NCBI GenBank assembly: GCA_944325825.1
Contig: CALVBP010000001.1
Coordinates: forward strand, 62,001-126,000
Direction of reading: 5' to 3'
DNA length: 64,000 nucleotides
Origin: Candidatus Gastranaerophilales bacterium
GTDB lineage: Bacteria; Cyanobacteriota; Vampirovibrionia; Gastranaerophilales; Gastranaerophilaceae
This document shows, piece after piece, positions 46,450-55,041 of the stretch (position 1 is the stretch's first letter; each line of letters opens with the position of its first letter). Both the position numbers and the translations under genes were made by a program. Under the pieces are notes generated by a model that searched no databases, was not told the DNA's origin, and was given only the letters and a program-made list of their open reading frames with translations.

Positions 46450-47210
46450 ATGTTAAAGAACCTTTCTGCATTATGAGTAGTAATTGCTGCTAACTCATCA
46501 TAAGCAATTCCTCTGATTGCCGCAATTTCTTCCGCTACGTATTTAACATAAGCCGGTTTGTTGGGTTTCCCTCTGTATGGGACCGGGGTCAGGTATGGGG
46601 AATCGGTCTCCAGAACAAGTTTATCCAAAGGGACTTCTTTTGCTACTTCCTTCATCTTAACGGCATTTTTGAATGTTACAACCCCTCCTAATGCAATATA
46701 CCAGCCCTGTTTCGTGCATTCTCTCATAAATTCAACACTACCTGAAAAACAATGGAATAAAACTTTTTCGCCCTTATCTGTTTCTTTCAGAATATCAAAA
46801 GTGTCTTTATGGGCTTCTCTATCGTGTACTACAATCGGAAGAGACATTTTGTTTGCAAATTGAATTTGCTTTCTGAAGACTTCTTTTTGTAATTCAACGA
46901 AACTTTTATCCCAATAATAATCAAGCCCGATTTCTCCAATGGCTTTAATTTTTGAATCTTTACAAATCTCTTCCATTCTGGATTCAAGTTCAGGAGAATA
47001 TGCTGCGGCTTCTGAGGGATAGATGCCTGTCATAGCGAAAATGTTTTCATGTGAATGAGCAATTTTAAGTATTTTGTCAAAAGTTTTTTCTTCAACAGAA
47101 GGTATAATAACTTTTTTAACACCATTTTGATTCATTTCGCCGATGATTTTATCAACGGGTTCTTCAATCATATCTATATGTGCGTGGGTATCAATTAAAT
47201 AATTTTCCAT
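46446..47210 (-). CDS. tatD: TatD-family metal-dependent DNase
   Basis: A 254-aa TIM-barrel hydrolase. Metal ligands are visible as DTHAHIDM, the Glu of AIGEIGLDYYWD, VVHDREAH, LFHCFSGS and LETDSPYLTP. TatD enzymes degrade DNA 3' to 5' and serve in repair or D-aminoacyl processing. Twelve bp separate it from the upstream nuclease gene. Confidence 0.93.
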   Translation of the reverse strand: MENYLIDTHAHIDMIEEPVDKIIGEMNQNGVKKVIIPSVEEKTFDKILKIAHSHENIFAMTGIYPSEAAAYSPELESRMEEICKDSKIKAIGEIGLDYYWDKSFVELQKEVFRKQIQFANKMSLPIVVHDREAHKDTFDILKETDKGEKVLFHCFSGSVEFMRECTKQGWYIALGGVVTFKNAVKMKEVAKEVPLDKLVLETDSPYLTPVPYRGKPNKPAYVKYVAEEIAAIRGIAYDELAAITTHNAERFFNI

Positions 47211-47222
47211 ATCCCAATTATA

Positions 47223-47846
47223 TCAGTAACAAATAATTTTGTACTCGCAGGGACAAACGTTTTTATTTTTTATATAATCCTCATGTTCTATTTTTTCGGT
47301 AATTTGCCCTAATCTTTCTTTGTATTCTTTTTCAAGAGCAGGTGTAAGTTCTATAACGGATTCTTTTCTGTTTTTTAAATCCAGATAGACAAATGTAACA
47401 TTGTCAGTATTAAAAAATTTTTGTACTGCAAGAAGGTAAATCATGGTTTGAAAATCATATTTTGCATTTTTAGGAATTGCACCTGTTTTGTAATCCAGTA
47501 TGTAATATTTATTCCCGTCTTTTAACAGTGCATCAAGTCTTCCTCCGAAGAAATACTGCCCGAGTTTAGCAGAAAGATTATATTCAGTAGCCACAGTTTC
47601 ATACTTGAAATAATTTATTCCTTTTAAATATTCCCAAATATCTTTTTCTTTAGGGGTAAGAGAAGTTTCCATACGGTCAATGTTTTCTTTTCTTAAATAA
47701 TAAGAAGCAAGAGCATGAATATTTTTACCGAATTCGAAAATTTCATCGTTAACCGGCATTGAAATATTTTTTACATACCTGAAGTAGAACTTTTTAGGAC
47801 AAAGTTCAAAAGTTTTAAGCATATTTGGTGAAAAAGACTGGAACAT
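47223..47846 (-). CDS. PD-(D/E)XK nuclease of the RecB/Cas4-like group with Cys cluster
   Basis: A 207-aa protein. Nuclease motifs are FGGRLDALLKDGNKYYILDYKTG (GRLD and DYKTG) with QTMIYLLAVQ as the QxxxY-like helix. An early Cys (FELCPKKFYFRYV) and three at the end (CPCEYKIIC) are placed as in Cas4/AddB-type Fe-S nucleases. No CRISPR genes are near, so a repair or recombination role is more likely. It is 3 bp downstream of the pfkB gene. Confidence 0.8.
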   Translation of the reverse strand: MFQSFSPNMLKTFELCPKKFYFRYVKNISMPVNDEIFEFGKNIHALASYYLRKENIDRMETSLTPKEKDIWEYLKGINYFKYETVATEYNLSAKLGQYFFGGRLDALLKDGNKYYILDYKTGAIPKNAKYDFQTMIYLLAVQKFFNTDNVTFVYLDLKNRKESVIELTPALEKEYKERLGQITEKIEHEDYIKNKNVCPCEYKIICY

Positions 47847-47849
47847 AAA

Positions 47850-48893
47850 TTATCCTAATACATAAGTATAATCAGGTTTTGCATTTAATTTTTCTTCAAT
47901 TTCTTCAAAAGTCAGAAGCCCTTCAGTGGCTCCGAATTTTGATACAACAGAAGAAGAATTTACCGAAGCATACATTAGAGATTTGCCGATATCAAGTCTG
48001 GTTCTTCCGAGAGCAGCACAGAATGTTGAGGCAAAAGAATCTCCGGCACCCAGAGTGGAGACAACTTCGGAAGGATATGGCTCGCAGAAATAGAACTGCT
48101 TGCCGTCATAAGCGTATGCTCCTCTCCCGCCGTCCGTTATAACAATTATTTGATAGTCCTTAATTTTAAGCGTTTTCAGCATTTCTTTTACATCAGGATG
48201 AATAAGTTCTTCTGAAAATTTTTCTGTTTTTGTGTCGGGTCTAACTTTAATCCCTGTAGCCATAGAAGCTTCTTCTTTATTCATAACAACAATATGTGCG
48301 GAGGAAAGAATTTTTTTAATATGTTCAAACCCTTTTTTTAGGCTGGTTGAACCTGCGTTGAAACATATTTTCGTGTTGTTTTTATGTGCATATTCTATGA
48401 TTGGTTCCAAAACTTTATTTGATTCTCCGTTAAGCGGAGCTATATATATAAAGTCTGCATCTTTGATAGCTTCAAAATTAATTTCTTCTTCAAGAATATG
48501 TGCGTTTGCTCCCCTGTGAGCAAGAACGGTTCTATCCCCTTGGAAACTAACAAGAATTATTGAGAAGCCGGTTGAAGTATCTTCTTTTTGAATAATATTA
48601 TCAAGTTTTACATTTTGTGTTTTAAAGAAATCTAAAATACCTTCAGAATAAATATCTTTTCCTATTTTAAATATTGCGGAGGTATCAAAACCCAGCTGCC
48701 CGAAGTTACAGGCTGTATTTATACCGCCTCCTCCGACTTTAGAGGAGAATGTTGTAATATCAATCTTTGCTCCATATGGATAGCTCATAAAATCCGAGCT
48801 GTGGTCTTTGGTGAAAACGGAAACAATGTTTGCTTCATCGCATTCTACAAATACATCCATGGTAGCACTTCCAATTGTAATTATCTTTGGCAT
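47850..48893 (-). CDS. PfkB-family carbohydrate/nucleoside kinase
   Basis: A 347-aa ribokinase-fold enzyme. N-terminal GGGGINTACNFGQLGF and the C-terminal anion hole with catalytic Asp, TLGAGDSFASTFCAALG, are diagnostic. VMNKEEASMATG and VITDGGRGAYAYDG lie between. The sugar or nucleoside substrate cannot be told from sequence. GGAGGGAATAGT precedes the ATG. First gene of the operon that runs down to tlyA. Confidence 0.88.
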   Translation of the reverse strand: MPKIITIGSATMDVFVECDEANIVSVFTKDHSSDFMSYPYGAKIDITTFSSKVGGGGINTACNFGQLGFDTSAIFKIGKDIYSEGILDFFKTQNVKLDNIIQKEDTSTGFSIILVSFQGDRTVLAHRGANAHILEEEINFEAIKDADFIYIAPLNGESNKVLEPIIEYAHKNNTKICFNAGSTSLKKGFEHIKKILSSAHIVVMNKEEASMATGIKVRPDTKTEKFSEELIHPDVKEMLKTLKIKDYQIIVITDGGRGAYAYDGKQFYFCEPYPSEVVSTLGAGDSFASTFCAALGRTRLDIGKSLMYASVNSSSVVSKFGATEGLLTFEEIEEKLNAKPDYTYVLG

Positions 48894-49005
48894 ACTATTC
48901 CCTCCAATCCTTTTATTTAATTTTATTATAAAAATACTTAGTTTTTTAATGTAAATAAATGTAAAAATATAAGTAAGGCATGGTGTAATTTTTATAGAGT
49001 TAATC

Positions 49006-49011
49006 TATAAT
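49006..49011 (+). promoter_or_regulatory. Candidate -10 box of the flagellin gene
   Basis: An exact TATAAT with no good -35 box at 17 bp. The resulting leader of ~135 nt contains a hairpin AAACTCT/AGAGTTT (49064-49084) and a purine-rich AAAGG site before the ATG. No sigma-28 or sigma-54 consensus was visible to me. Confidence 0.35.
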
Positions 49012-49150
49012 GTTTGTATACAAGGGTATGTGATATATATATAAGCTTTGTAGAAAAGAGAGCAAACTCTTCTATTGAGAGTTTTGTGTATCAAATTTGA
49101 TTAAGGGATTTATAAAGGAACAAAGAGCACTTGTTCAGAAAGGTTAAGAA

Positions 49151-50140
49151 ATGGCTCTTACAATTAACACAAACATTTCGTCGCTTATTGCACAAAGAAA
49201 CTTAAACAGCGCGACAAACTCTTTAAACACTGCTATTGAAAGAATGACTACCGGTTACAAAATTAACCATGCGTCTGATGATGCAGCCGGTTATTCTATT
49301 GCAAATTTATGGGAAACTCAACTGGGCTCATTAGATGTCGCTGCCGATAATGCGGCTACTGGTTCAGACTTGTTGACTACAGCAGAAGAAACATATTCAT
49401 TATTGACCAGCCACTTACAACGTGTAAGAGACTTGACAGAACAAGCTGCTAACGGAACTTATGGTTCAGCTTCATTAAAAGCTATTCAATCAGAAATAAG
49501 TGCAAGGTTGCAGGAAGTTAACAGAATTTCTGCAAATGCTGAATTTAACGGTATTAAATTGATGGCATACAATATGGATGGACAAGGAAATGAATCTGTG
49601 GGTATTACAGCAGCCGGTATTAACCTTCAGGTTGGGCTTTATGCAGATGAGAACAGTATTATTAATCTTAATGTCGAATTATTCTCTAATGCAAGCTTAA
49701 GCGGCTTGTTTAAGGACATGACCGGTTTGGATGCTTTAATGACAAGTGCTGGCGGTGATGTATCAGCATTAGGCGATGCAGAGAATATTGAGGCTTTTGC
49801 TGCTGCTTGTGCGGGTTTGGTTTATGATGCCGGAGACTTTACTCTTCAAACAGACCCGGATTCCGGAGCAAAAGAAATGTTGGCTTATCTGGATGATGCA
49901 ATTGATGTAATTTCAGATAGAGTAACTAAAATTGGTGCGGTTCAGAACCGTGTAGAATCTTCTATAACAGCTCTTGATGTTCAGTCTCAAAACCTGACTT
50001 CATCACTTTCTACATTGAAAGATGCCGATGTTGCGGAAGAATCTTCAAACTATATTCAAGCTCAGATATTGCAGCAGGCTTCTGCTACTTTATTAGCAAC
50101 AGCTAACCAGCTGCCAAGTATTGCATTGAACTTGATATAA
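49151..50140 (+). CDS. fliC: Flagellin
   Basis: A 329-aa filament subunit. The N-terminal D0/D1 (MALTINTNISSLIAQRNLNS, then IERMTTGYKINHASDDAAGY) and C-terminal D1/D0 (IGAVQNRVESSITALDVQ, DADVAEESSNYIQAQILQQA, TANQLPSIALNLI) are complete. The short middle domain (~140-240) is variable. It is exported by the flagellar apparatus and capped by FliD. Single gene with its own terminator; no chaperone gene adjacent. A second, headless flagellin remnant lies at 26134. Confidence 0.96.
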   Translation: MALTINTNISSLIAQRNLNSATNSLNTAIERMTTGYKINHASDDAAGYSIANLWETQLGSLDVAADNAATGSDLLTTAEETYSLLTSHLQRVRDLTEQAANGTYGSASLKAIQSEISARLQEVNRISANAEFNGIKLMAYNMDGQGNESVGITAAGINLQVGLYADENSIINLNVELFSNASLSGLFKDMTGLDALMTSAGGDVSALGDAENIEAFAAACAGLVYDAGDFTLQTDPDSGAKEMLAYLDDAIDVISDRVTKIGAVQNRVESSITALDVQSQNLTSSLSTLKDADVAEESSNYIQAQILQQASATLLATANQLPSIALNLI

Positions 50141-50188
50141 TTTTAGAAAATTTTAATTTGTTGTTGATTGGGATATGTACTTATATGT

Positions 50189-50217
50189 GGGCTTGATTTA
50201 TCAAGCCCTTTTATTTT
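50189..50217 (+). terminator. Terminator of the flagellin gene
   Basis: A perfect 8-bp stem GGGCTTGA/TCAAGCCC with loop TTTA is followed by TTTTATTTT, 48 bp past the flagellin stop. Confidence 0.9.
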
Positions 50218-50235
50218 GGTTGTTTTGCTGAATTC

Positions 50236-50264
50236 TTCACTTGGCATTTTGTTTGTAGTATGAT
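50236..50264 (+). promoter_or_regulatory. Possible promoter giving a leaderless AGCS transcript
   Basis: TTCACT (50236-50241) and TATGAT (50259-50264) are 17 bp apart. The ATG at 50271 is only 6 nt past the -10 box and lacks a ribosome binding site. Confidence 0.4.
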
Positions 50265-50270
50265 TTACTT

Positions 50271-51737
50271 ATGAATTTTGATGCCGTAATAGATAGCCTG
50301 CTATCACCGATAGCTGATAAAATTTCCGGGCTTATATTCTCTTACGTTACAATTGGAGAAGTAAAAGTCGAATTTTTAGTTGCGCTTTTGATTACTGCTG
50401 CTCTTTATTTTACTCTCAGAACCGGTTTTATAGGTTTTTGGGGCTTTAAACATGCAGTTAAGCTTATTACAAATAACTATAAACACAATAATCCGTCCGG
50501 TTATCAAAGAAAGAAAAAAGGCGAGCTTTCTTCTTTTCAAGCACTTAGTGCTACAATTTCAGCATCTGCAGGTATTGGTAATGTTGCAGGTTCGGCAGCA
50601 GCCGTTTCTATCGGCGGACCGGGTGTTATATTTTGGATGATTGTTGCAGGTTTATTTTCCATGGCACTTAAGTTTTCGGAAGTTCTTCTTGGTGTTAAAT
50701 TCAGAAAAATAAATCCGGACGGTTCTGTTTCAGGAGGTCCGATGTATTATATTTTAGCGGGCCTCAGGGGAAAATATTCTCAAAAATTAGCTCCGTTTTT
50801 AGCAAAAACTTATGCTGTTTGTTGTATTTTTGCTATGATTGGAGGCTGGAACTTATTCCAGATTAATGCAATGACTGCACAATTTACGGAAGTAACCGGC
50901 GGAAATAATAGTATATTTGCATCAAACGGTTGGATTTTAGGTACTATTGTAGCGGTTATAACCTGGTTTACTATAATAGGCGGAATTAAAGCTATAGGCA
51001 AATTTACCTCAAAAGTTACACCGATTATGTGTTCTTTATATGTATTAAGCGCCTTTCTGGTATGTATAGTTAATATTCATCATCTTCCGGAAACTCTTGT
51101 ATTAATAGTAAAAGAAGCCTTCTCTCCAAGAGCAATACAAGGCGGAGTTTTTGCCTGCTTATTATGGGGTTTTAGAAGGGCAATGTTTGCAAACGAATCC
51201 GGATTGGGAACAGCTCCGATTGCTTTTTCTGCCGTCAATACGAATAAACCTGTAGCGCAGGCTTTTATATCGCTTCTCCAGCCGTTTGTAGACACAGTTA
51301 TTGTTGGAGTTGCGACGGCATTTGTAATTGTTGTTTCGGGCGCTTACCTTACTGTCGATGGAATAGCCGGAATTGAGTTAACATCAAAGGCTTTTGCTAC
51401 AATTTGTCCGCTCTTCCCTATTATTCTAACTCTAATGGCAAGCTGCTTTGTACTTTCCACAATGCTTTGCGGTTCTTATTACGGACTTAAGGCTTGGAAT
51501 TTTCTTTTTGGCGAAGGTGTTAATCGCTCAAGAATATTTCAAGCTTTTTACTGTATCTGTATAATTGCAGGTTCTGCAATGAATTTTAAGAGTATTATAA
51601 ATCTTTCGGATGCAGTGACGTTATTCCTTGCTGTACCGAATTTGATAGCCGTATTCGCACTTTCCGGAGTTGTTATAAAAGAACTCAAACGCTATTGTAA
51701 GCGTTATCAGATAGGACCAAAAGAATTCAGGACTTAA
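50271..51737 (+). CDS. Sodium:alanine (AGCS family) symporter
   Basis: A 488-aa membrane carrier with about 11 hydrophobic segments. The AGCS signature is GIGNVAGSAAAVSIGGPGVI with FWM and, later, GGPMYYIL and ANESGLGTAPIAFSAV. It imports alanine or glycine with sodium. The ATG has no visible ribosome binding site and may be translated leaderless. The next gene starts 66 bp after its stop. Confidence 0.9.
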   Translation: MNFDAVIDSLLSPIADKISGLIFSYVTIGEVKVEFLVALLITAALYFTLRTGFIGFWGFKHAVKLITNNYKHNNPSGYQRKKKGELSSFQALSATISASAGIGNVAGSAAAVSIGGPGVIFWMIVAGLFSMALKFSEVLLGVKFRKINPDGSVSGGPMYYILAGLRGKYSQKLAPFLAKTYAVCCIFAMIGGWNLFQINAMTAQFTEVTGGNNSIFASNGWILGTIVAVITWFTIIGGIKAIGKFTSKVTPIMCSLYVLSAFLVCIVNIHHLPETLVLIVKEAFSPRAIQGGVFACLLWGFRRAMFANESGLGTAPIAFSAVNTNKPVAQAFISLLQPFVDTVIVGVATAFVIVVSGAYLTVDGIAGIELTSKAFATICPLFPIILTLMASCFVLSTMLCGSYYGLKAWNFLFGEGVNRSRIFQAFYCICIIAGSAMNFKSIINLSDAVTLFLAVPNLIAVFALSGVVIKELKRYCKRYQIGPKEFRT

Positions 51738-51803
51738 TATAATCTTTACTTGCGGGGGGATGAAATATATTGTAAAATACACCTACAAGTGGAGGGTTTA
51801 GGT

Positions 51804-53108
51804 ATGCCAAAGATTTACTTTGTAGATGTTACAAACCGGGACGGGGTTCAAACTTCCAGATTAGGTCTGGCAAAACTTCAGAAAACAATGATAAATCTGA
51901 TGCTGGATGATATGGGTATAACCCAATCAGAGTTTGGTTTCCCAACAACCATGCACGAGTTGAATTATCTGAATGCCAATCTTGAACTTGTAAGACGCGG
52001 GGTTATTAAAAGGACAAAACTTTCCGGCTGGATGAGAGCAATAGCGGAAGATGTAGAAAAATCTTTTTCCAATTGCCCTCTTTTGAAAAATTGCAACCTT
52101 TCACAATCGACATCTGACCAGATGATACAAGGTAAATACTTAGGTAAAAAGTCAAAAGATGATATTTTAAGGATGACTTGTGAAGCTGTAGAGTGTGCAG
52201 TTTCCAATGGGGCCGAAACAATTGGTGTAAATGCGGAAGATGCCTCAAGAAGCAATATTGATTATCTGGTAAAAATTGCAAGAGAAGTGAAAAAATTGGG
52301 AGCAAGCAGGTTTAGATACTGTGATACGTTGGGATACGAGGACCCAAAAACCGCTTATGACAGAATACATTATCTCGCAAAAGAAACCAAAATGCCTATA
52401 GAGCTGCATTATCATAACGATTTAGGGATGGCAGCAGCTTGTTCTGTAATGGGAGCAAGGGCTGCTGTAGATGCCGGAGTGGATGCCTATATTAATACTG
52501 CTATTAACGGGATGGGAGAAAGAGCCGGAAATGCAGATTTAGTATCTTGCCTTCTTGCTTGCTTAAAATCGGCAGGTTTTAAAGACCAATATAAAATTGA
52601 TGATAATATTGATTTATCAAAAGCCTGGAAATTGGCTAAATATACGGCTTATGCGTTTGGCTTGCCTATCCCGATTAACCAGCCTGCAGTTGGGGATAAC
52701 GCTTTTGCGCACGAATCCGGTATACACGCAGACGGAGCCTTAAAGGATAGAAGAAACTATGAACTTTATGATTTCGAAGAGCTCGGAAGAGGCGAACCGG
52801 AAATTATTGAAACGGGCAGAATGATTACGACCGGCGAATATGGCGGAATTAAAGGTTTTAGAAATGTATATAACAAGCTTGAAATAGAATTTAAAGATGA
52901 AAATGAAGCAAGAAATATTCTTGAACTTGCCCGCTATGCAAACGTTCATACGCAAAAACCTCTTACGGACAGTGAGTTGAGGTTTATTTATCACTACCCT
53001 GATATTGCGGCTAAGGTAATGACAGTATCACCTTACTATGAACCGTCAGGTGAGCTGGAAAAACGTTTGAACGAAAGAGATATGGCTATTCCAAATAAGA
53101 TTGTTTAG
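51804..53108 (+). CDS. Homocitrate/2-isopropylmalate synthase-like enzyme
   Basis: A 434-aa HMG-CoA-lyase-like (DRE-TIM) enzyme. The catalytic segments are FVDVTNRDGVQ, ELHYHNDLGMAA, GMGERAGNADL and AHESGIHADGA. It joins acetyl-CoA to a 2-oxo acid; the absence of the LeuA allosteric domain and its length fit homocitrate synthase (NifV/LYS20-like) or a re-citrate synthase. Start chosen at ATG 51804, with GGAGGGTTTAGGT; an in-frame start at 51750 lacks a site. The substrate cannot be decided without structure-level residues. Confidence 0.75.
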   Translation: MPKIYFVDVTNRDGVQTSRLGLAKLQKTMINLMLDDMGITQSEFGFPTTMHELNYLNANLELVRRGVIKRTKLSGWMRAIAEDVEKSFSNCPLLKNCNLSQSTSDQMIQGKYLGKKSKDDILRMTCEAVECAVSNGAETIGVNAEDASRSNIDYLVKIAREVKKLGASRFRYCDTLGYEDPKTAYDRIHYLAKETKMPIELHYHNDLGMAAACSVMGARAAVDAGVDAYINTAINGMGERAGNADLVSCLLACLKSAGFKDQYKIDDNIDLSKAWKLAKYTAYAFGLPIPINQPAVGDNAFAHESGIHADGALKDRRNYELYDFEELGRGEPEIIETGRMITTGEYGGIKGFRNVYNKLEIEFKDENEARNILELARYANVHTQKPLTDSELRFIYHYPDIAAKVMTVSPYYEPSGELEKRLNERDMAIPNKIV

Positions 53109-53112
53109 TAAT

Positions 53113-53148
53113 AAAAAAAGAGGATTCAATCTTGAATCCTCTTTTTTT
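53113..53148. terminator. Bidirectional terminator
   Basis: A 16-bp stem AAAAAAAGAGGATTCA with loop of 4 nt and its complement ending in T7. It lies between the convergent genes ending at 53108 and 53164 and supplies A/T tracts for both strands. Confidence 0.9.
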
Positions 53149-53163
53149 GACCTTTTAGCCAAA

Positions 53164-53868
53164 TTACTTAGCTGCACATACGCTGAATTCATCAATTAAT
53201 ATAGCGTAAACTCTTTCACCTTTCTTAGCCTTGTAGTGGCAGCCAGGTGTTATTAAACCAACTAGCAAACCAACGCCGCAGCCTACAGGAATACCGATTG
53301 CAAAACCTGTACCAAGTTTGGCAGGGTTAGGAATAAATGCGAAACCTACACCGGCACCTGCACCAACTATACCCATTGTGAGTGTTGACAGGAATAATTT
53401 CCCTGTAGTTGTCCAAGGGCCTTCTTTAAGTTTTCCGTCTTTTGTAAACGGTCTGGCTTTGATATCAATGCAAGTGTTGTCAGGAAGTACAATTTGCTTG
53501 AATACCAGATTAACTCTTGCATTCTTGTTAAACATTTTTGGTTTTTCAATTTTTGTGATTTCAGCAACAATCTTTGTTCCGCAAGGTAAAATCATTGTGC
53601 CTTCACAGGTGTAAAGGGCTTCCGGAACAACAAAATGAATAAGCTCTCCGGCTTGATGGCATTTTGAGAAGAATTTTTCATCAAATGCAAATTCTAATAC
53701 ATTACCTTTTTCAACCGTTCTTCTAACATTAGTAATTTTTACTTCATTACACGGGGCTTTCTTATGAACATCTAAATGCTCAATGGAACAAGTTTCCGCA
53801 ATAGCAGGGATTGTGTTAAGTCCCATTAACGAAATTAATGAAAGAAGTGCCATTAATCTTTTAAACAT
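53164..53868 (-). CDS. Exported protein of unknown function
   Basis: I do not recognise this 234-aa protein. It starts MFKRLMALLSLISLMGLNTI with a signal peptide, likely cut after PAIA, before ETCSIEH. The mature part is beta-rich with four or five cysteines and GTKIVAEITKI and VNLVFKQIVLPDNTCIDI, as in some Vanillate/outer-membrane-cargo beta folds. A hydrophobic Gly-rich stretch (GIVGAGAGVGFAFIP, then GIPVGCGVGLLVGLI) follows at ~150-200 and may span a membrane. ATG 53868 has AGGAGTCATATT upstream. Divergent from the TerC-like gene. Confidence 0.6.
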   Translation of the reverse strand: MFKRLMALLSLISLMGLNTIPAIAETCSIEHLDVHKKAPCNEVKITNVRRTVEKGNVLEFAFDEKFFSKCHQAGELIHFVVPEALYTCEGTMILPCGTKIVAEITKIEKPKMFNKNARVNLVFKQIVLPDNTCIDIKARPFTKDGKLKEGPWTTTGKLFLSTLTMGIVGAGAGVGFAFIPNPAKLGTGFAIGIPVGCGVGLLVGLITPGCHYKAKKGERVYAILIDEFSVCAAK

Positions 53869-53971
53869 AATATGACTCCTATTTATTAATTCAATCATAG
53901 TATATCAAATGAATTTATATTTTTCAATCCTTTTATATTATAATAATAGAAGAAATCAGAAGGAGATTTGT

Positions 53972-55033
53972 ATGCTGCATTATTTTTTAGGTTCTTATAT
54001 AGTAACAATCTTTGGCTTAACTGCTGCTTATTTTTGGGGCGAACACGTGCATAACGGAACGGGCATTTCCTGTATATTTATAGCATTTGTGCTTGCAATA
54101 TTAGAAGTAAGCTTATCTTTTGATAATGCTGTTGTTAATGCGATGAAACTGGAGCATATGTCTGAAAAATGGAGACATCGTTTTATAACCTGGGGTATTT
54201 TAATTGCGGTGTTTGGTATGAGATTCTTGTTCCCGCTTGCTGTTGTAGCAATATTTGCTAAGTTGAATATTTTGAGAGTTCTGGATATGGCACTAAATGA
54301 TGTACATCAATATGCTCATTATCTTGAATTAACTCATGCACCTATTGTATCTTTCGGCGGTGCATTTCTTCTTATGCTTTTTATGGATTATTTCACAGAG
54401 CAAAAAAAAGATGTACACTGGATTAAATTTATTGAAGTACCTATGCAGAGACTTTCTAAAATTAAAGGTATATGTTCAATTGTAACATTATGTGCAATAG
54501 GAATTATTCTTTTTGAGCTGCCTCAAGAAGTTAGGCAGAGTGTTCTTTTTTCCGGAATCTCGGGTATAATTACATATCTTGTAATAGACGGGCTTGCAGA
54601 ATGGCTGGAAAGAAGACAGGAAGAACGGGCAAAACTCTGTGCAGATACGGTTAAGTGTTCCGGACTCGTCGGCTTTCTCTATTTAGAACTCATTGATGCA
54701 TCATTCTCGCTGGATGGCGTTTTAGGAGCTTTTGCTCTAAGTAAAGATATTTTAATAATTACGATTGGTTTGTTTATCGGAGCTATGTTTGTAAGATCTC
54801 TTACAATTATGCTTGTTGACAAAAAAACATTAAACCACTTCCCGTATCTTGAACATGGCGCACATTGGGCGATAGGAGTTCTCGCTGTATTAATGTTTGT
54901 TTCAACTATAAGAGCTGTGCCTGAAGTTGTTACCGGACTTTTAGGTTTGATAATTATTGTAGCAGCATTTATAAGTTCTCTTGTTGAAAATAAGAAAAAT
55001 GCACCGGCTATTAATAAGAATGAAGGAATTTAA
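53972..55033 (+). CDS. TerC/DUF475-family membrane protein
   Basis: A 353-aa protein with about nine membrane segments. Two inverted-repeat-related motifs with acidic residues are seen: ILEVSLSFDNAVVNAMKL and YLELIDASFSLDGVLGAFA. These are the metal-site signatures of TerC-like proteins, now linked to metal (manganese or calcium) export or tellurite resistance. ATG 53972 is preceded by AGAAGGAGATTTGT. It begins an operon with cca and four glycosyltransferase genes, possibly by chance. Confidence 0.85.
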   Translation: MLHYFLGSYIVTIFGLTAAYFWGEHVHNGTGISCIFIAFVLAILEVSLSFDNAVVNAMKLEHMSEKWRHRFITWGILIAVFGMRFLFPLAVVAIFAKLNILRVLDMALNDVHQYAHYLELTHAPIVSFGGAFLLMLFMDYFTEQKKDVHWIKFIEVPMQRLSKIKGICSIVTLCAIGIILFELPQEVRQSVLFSGISGIITYLVIDGLAEWLERRQEERAKLCADTVKCSGLVGFLYLELIDASFSLDGVLGAFALSKDILIITIGLFIGAMFVRSLTIMLVDKKTLNHFPYLEHGAHWAIGVLAVLMFVSTIRAVPEVVTGLLGLIIIVAAFISSLVENKKNAPAINKNEGI

Positions 55034-55041
55034 AGGTTTAA

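Noticed and set aside
47223-47846. Reading the PD-(D/E)XK gene as part of a CRISPR system
   Set aside because: No repeats, cas1 or cas2 within the window.
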